A stretch of DNA of 8,720 bases from assembly GCA_016292295.1 (NCBI GenBank), contig JADNEJ010000129.1, positions 1 through 8,720 of the forward strand. Direction: 5' to 3'. The stretch's first letter is position 1, and each line of letters opens with the position of its first letter. Shown here piece after piece: positions 6,702 to 8,720 of this stretch. Below the pieces are notes generated by a model that saw only the letters and a list, made by a program, of their open reading frames with translations, made no database searches and had not been told where the DNA came from. The DNA is from Candidatus Thiodictyon intracellulare. GTDB taxonomy: Bacteria; Pseudomonadota; Gammaproteobacteria; Chromatiales; Chromatiaceae. The position numbers were made by a program, and so were the translations under genes.

Positions 6702-7469
6702 TTAAGCGTCATCCGCAGACTGCTTGCCGCCCCCCGGGATGCCGAGCCAGGCGGCGAGTTGATGCAGGTCGGTGATGGTCACGGTCGGCGGCGCGAGGTC
6801 GTCCGACCAGGTGCGCCCCAGGCGGTTGATCCAAATCGCCTCGATCCCCAGGCAGCGCGCTGCCTCCACATTCAGGTAGGGCTCGTCACCGACGTGCAGG
6901 CACTCCCAGGGACCGGTACCGGTGAGGCGCAAGGCGAGATCAAAGACGACCGGGTCCAGCTTGGCCGCCCCGGCCCGGGCGGCGGTGATGTGGTAGTGGA
7001 AAAGACCGGCGAGCAGCGTCAACTCCTGGTCCGCGTTGTCGTTGGTGATGGAGACCAACTGGTAATCCACCGCCAGGCGGCGCAGCACCGGGGCCGCGTC
7101 CGGGTAGGGTTCGATGTGGTTGCAGTGCACCATAAAGACCGCCAGGGACTGTTCGCCCAACTGCCCCGCCAGGTCCGGCGGGTAGCCCAAGTCCTCCAGC
7201 AGGGACGCGATCGACAACTGCCGGACCAGCGCCAGATCGTGGGCGATCTCCAGCCGCTGTGCCATCAGCCGCAAGCAGTGCTCGCGCAGTGACTGGCGGT
7301 CATGGAGCGCGGCAAGGCGCTGCGCGCGCACCGTGAGCCAGTCCAGAACTGCCTCCTCGGCGGCGCGGATCACCAACTTACAGGGCCAGACAGTGTCCTC
7401 GAGATCCAGGGTAATCAGACGAAAGCAGCGTTGGGGCATCGGGTGGGATCGCACGGGGTGGGCATCCAT
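6702..7469 (-). CDS. HAD-superfamily hydrolase-like protein with altered catalytic motifs
   Basis: The 255-residue protein has the HAD fold plan of the YigB/subfamily IA type: motif I LITLDLEDTVWP (18-29), an alpha-helical cap (about 35-120), motif II LVSITNDNAD (138-147, Thr142), motif III with Lys170 in GAAKLDPVVFDLAL, and motif IV LHVGDEPYLNVEAARCLGI (191-209). HAD phosphatases use a first Asp (here Asp22) as nucleophile and the Asp two residues later as acid/base. That second position is Glu24 (GAG), and motif IV has Asn200 (AAT) where a metal-binding Asp is usual, so phosphatase activity may be reduced, changed or lost. The substrate cannot be told from sequence. Start choice is uncertain: ATG 7467-7469 gives the longest form, but Met11 (7437-7439) puts motif I at the usual distance from the N-terminus; neither has a good ribosome site. 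It is divergent from msrA with 97 bases between. Confidence 0.88.
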   Translation of the reverse strand: MDAHPVRSHPMPQRCFRLITLDLEDTVWPCKLVIRAAEEAVLDWLTVRAQRLAALHDRQSLREHCLRLMAQRLEIAHDLALVRQLSIASLLEDLGYPPDLAGQLGEQSLAVFMVHCNHIEPYPDAAPVLRRLAVDYQLVSITNDNADQELTLLAGLFHYHITAARAGAAKLDPVVFDLALRLTGTGPWECLHVGDEPYLNVEAARCLGIEAIWINRLGRTWSDDLAPPTVTITDLHQLAAWLGIPGGGKQSADDA

Positions 7470-7473
7470 TGTG

Positions 7474-7539
7474 CCAGTCAGCGGCGAGGTACGGCCAGCC
7501 GTCGGTTGAATTCGGTGCCCCGCACCGGCACCTGACTGG
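7474..7539. promoter_or_regulatory. Inverted repeats in the HAD/msrA divergent promoter region
   Basis: The 97-base gap between the divergent starts contains CCAGTCAG (7474-7481) and its exact complement CTGACTGG (7532-7539), and just inside the right copy the hairpin GGTGCC (7514-7519)/GGCACC (7527-7532) with a seven-base loop. Such spaced inverted repeats could be operator half-sites or RNA structure in the msrA leader. No -10/-35 pair is convincing on either strand. An 8-bp pair can arise by chance in GC-rich DNA. Confidence 0.25.
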
Positions 7540-7566
7540 AAACGGACACTTACGAGGACTCAAACG

Positions 7567-8094
7567 ATGGCGAGCGAGACCGCAACGCTGGGTGGCGGCT
7601 GTTTTTGGTGCGTCGAGGCCGCCTTTCTGGATCTCAAGGGCGTCACCTCGGTCGTCTCCGGCTACGCTGGCGGGGCCGCGCCCAACCCGAGCTACCAACA
7701 GATCTGCACCGGCACCACCGGCCATGCGGAGGTCGTACAGGTGACCTTCGACAACGCATCGATCGACTACCGGACCATCCTGGAGGTCTTCTTCACCGTC
7801 CACGACCCCACCACGCTCAACGCCCAGGGGGCCGACGTGGGGACCCAATACCGCTCGGTGATCTACTGGCACTCGCAGACGCAGCGGGAGACGGCCGTCG
7901 AGGTCATTGCCCAATTGACCCGGGACGGCGTTTGGCCCAATCCGGTCGTGACCGAGGTCGCGCCGCTCCCGACCTTCTACCCGGCCGAGGACTATCACCA
8001 GAACTATTACCGCCGCAATTCCAATCAGGGGTATTGCCAGGCGGTCATCTCGCCTAAGCTGCGCAAGCGGCATCGGGAGTTGCTGATTGCGTGA
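7567..8094 (+). CDS. msrA: Peptide-methionine (S)-S-oxide reductase MsrA
   Basis: MsrA reduces the S-epimer of methionine sulfoxide in proteins and free methionine, repairing oxidative damage, with thioredoxin as usual reductant. The 175-residue protein (the short cytosolic form; E. coli has 212) carries the signature GGGCFWCVEAAF (9-20) with catalytic Cys12 and a second Cys15, then SGYAGG (31-36), TGHAEVVQV (51-59) with the conserved Glu55, FFTVHDPTTLNAQGADVGTQYRS (75-97), and FYPAEDYHQNYY (137-148). QGYCQAVISPKLRK (154-167) provides Cys157, the likely resolving cysteine. Only one distal Cys is present, so recycling is probably Cys12-Cys157. GAGGA at 7554-7558 lies eight bases before the ATG, a clear ribosome site that fixes the start. 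No MsrB domain is fused. The gene stands alone on the plus strand, followed by a hairpin at 8127-8163. Confidence 0.97.
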   Translation: MASETATLGGGCFWCVEAAFLDLKGVTSVVSGYAGGAAPNPSYQQICTGTTGHAEVVQVTFDNASIDYRTILEVFFTVHDPTTLNAQGADVGTQYRSVIYWHSQTQRETAVEVIAQLTRDGVWPNPVVTEVAPLPTFYPAEDYHQNYYRRNSNQGYCQAVISPKLRKRHRELLIA

Positions 8095-8126
8095 AGTCCT
8101 GTTTCCGTGAGCGAGCAACAATTTAT

Positions 8127-8163
8127 GCAGACGAGGTTGCGCGGGCACCCCGCGGGAGTCTGC
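8127..8163 (+). terminator. Two-part hairpin downstream of msrA, possible terminator
   Basis: An outer stem GCAGAC (8127-8132)/GTCTGC (8158-8163) encloses an inner perfect stem CGCGGG (8140-8145)/CCCGCG (8149-8154) with a CAC loop. It begins 33 bases after the msrA stop. Only a short CTTT follows (GGCCTTTC), so intrinsic termination would be weak. The remaining bases up to 8207 show no gene. Confidence 0.35.
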
Positions 8164-8207
8164 GGCCTTTCAACAGGCAATCGTCGCCCCGACGGAAACC
8201 TTGGCAG

Positions 8208-8414
8208 CTAATGCCATTGCTTCTGCAACCACCAATCATAAAGAGAATCCGGGGGCTCGTCCGAACCGCCAGATGGCCAAAGGTCAATCCTCTTGAGGCG
8301 AAAGCCGAGAAAGCGGCTGTGAGCAGTCGGCTTCCAGGAGAAGCGGGAGGCCGAGCGGCAGTAGCGGGCATCGCTGTCGCAGGAGCCGCCGCGAACGGTA
8401 CGGTGAGAGCCTGT
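8208..8414 (-). pseudogene. C-terminal remnant of an FGE-sulfatase (SUMF1) domain protein
   Basis: On the minus strand the frame ending in TAG at 8208-8210 reads TGSHRTVRGGSCDSDA, RYCRSASRFSWKPT, AHSRFLGFRLKR and a tail to KQWH. This matches the hallmark C-terminal end of the formylglycine-generating-enzyme/SUMF1 domain, usually R-V-RGGSW-x5-CRSA-R-x6-P-x6-GFRL. Similarity begins near 8414; upstream (8415-8654) the frame stays open but is Arg/Pro/Ala-rich, low in complexity and unlike the rest of an FGE domain, so the N-terminal 200 or more residues are gone. The usual Trp after GGS is Cys. This domain is a C-type-lectin-like fold found in sulfatase-activating enzymes, in many bacterial proteins of unknown role and as a target of diversity-generating retroelements. 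With no catalytic part left it is a relic, not a working enzyme. Recognition is by motif memory, without a search. Confidence 0.6.
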
Positions 8415-8478
8415 ATCCTCGACTTTGGCCATTTTTGCAGTCGGGCGACGGCCCCGCGCGTGGCGCCACGGCGGTGCC

Positions 8479-8510
8479 GACGCGGGCGCTGAGCGACGCG
8501 GGCGCTGAGC
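8479..8510. repeat. Perfect 16-bp tandem duplication
   Basis: GACGCGGGCGCTGAGC occurs twice without a gap at 8479-8494 and 8495-8510. It lies in non-genic sequence between the FGE-domain remnant and the possible IS end. A recent slippage duplication is the simplest explanation; two exact copies mean it has not yet drifted. Confidence 0.8.
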
Positions 8511-8589
8511 AGGGGCGTGGTGACCTGTCTGGGCCTGCAATGGGTCTGCATGACGTTGATCGTCCCCTTGCCCTGGAGCCGGCGGCCCT

Positions 8590-8720
8590 AGCAGCCTGTC
8601 GGACTTAGCGACCGGCGCCACTGCCTGAGGCCCTTGAGCAGGCTTTTGCGGCAAAAAAGAGACGGTTTTCAGCTAGAAACGCAGTTTTCCGCGGTGTTCC
8701 CCTGACTGCAGACGTAATAC
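8590..8720 (+). mobile_element. Possible left end of an insertion sequence (cut by window edge)
   Basis: AGCAGCCTGTCGGACTTAG (8590-8608) resembles, from memory, the terminal inverted repeat of transposons common in sulfur-oxidising gammaproteobacteria (outer core AGTCCGACAGGCTGCT on the other strand). The following 110 bases are non-coding, with an A/T-rich tract around 8652-8690, as in an untranslated leader before a transposase. No transposase start is inside the window and the opposite terminus cannot be seen, so neither the family nor the exact boundary can be settled. Confidence 0.3.

Noticed and set aside
7378..8148. Minus-strand 256-codon open frame
   Set aside because: It is antisense to the complete msrA gene and part of the HAD gene; no recognisable domain.

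Overview
The window looks like chromosome of a high-GC gammaproteobacterium, probably a purple sulfur bacterium or close relative (Chromatiales). This is inferred from the gene order tgt-yajC-secD-secF, the GC-rich codon use and the style of the dispersed palindromic repeats. No rRNA or marker gene fixes the taxonomy, so it stays an inference.

Layout. Bases 1-33 hold the last codons of an upstream + strand gene. Bases 158-735 hold a MazE/MazF-type toxin-antitoxin pair, relatively AT-rich, in which each gene carries one in-frame TGA plus changes at conserved residues; it reads as a decaying pair. A palindromic dispersed repeat (783-862) follows and reaches into the stop codon of the next gene. 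From 6467 down to 859 on the minus strand runs the core block: tgt (queuosine tRNA modification), yajC, secD and secF (accessory part of the Sec translocon), then apbE (lipoprotein flavin transferase) overlapping the end of secF. A second repeat-like region (6535-6662) separates tgt from a minus-strand HAD-family gene with unusual catalytic motifs (6702-7469). Diverging from it on the plus strand is msrA (7567-8094). The last 600 bases contain no intact gene: a terminator-like hairpin, the C-terminal remnant of a formylglycine-generating-enzyme (SUMF1/FGE-sulfatase) domain protein on the minus strand, a 16-bp tandem duplication, and a possible insertion sequence end at the right edge.

How the genes work together. 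YajC, SecD and SecF form the accessory membrane complex that helps SecYEG export proteins using the proton motive force. ApbE is itself an exported lipoprotein that attaches FMN to periplasm-facing flavoproteins, so its coupling to secF is plausible but not a known functional requirement. Tgt is the usual upstream neighbour of yajC. MsrA repairs oxidised methionine and the HAD protein is of unknown substrate; neither is evidently linked to the Sec block.

I found no clear new multi-gene system. The most notable items are the doubly interrupted toxin-antitoxin pair, the repeat that supplies the apbE stop codon, the HAD protein with two altered catalytic positions, and the FGE-domain remnant, which could be a relic of a diversified (DGR-type) target protein.
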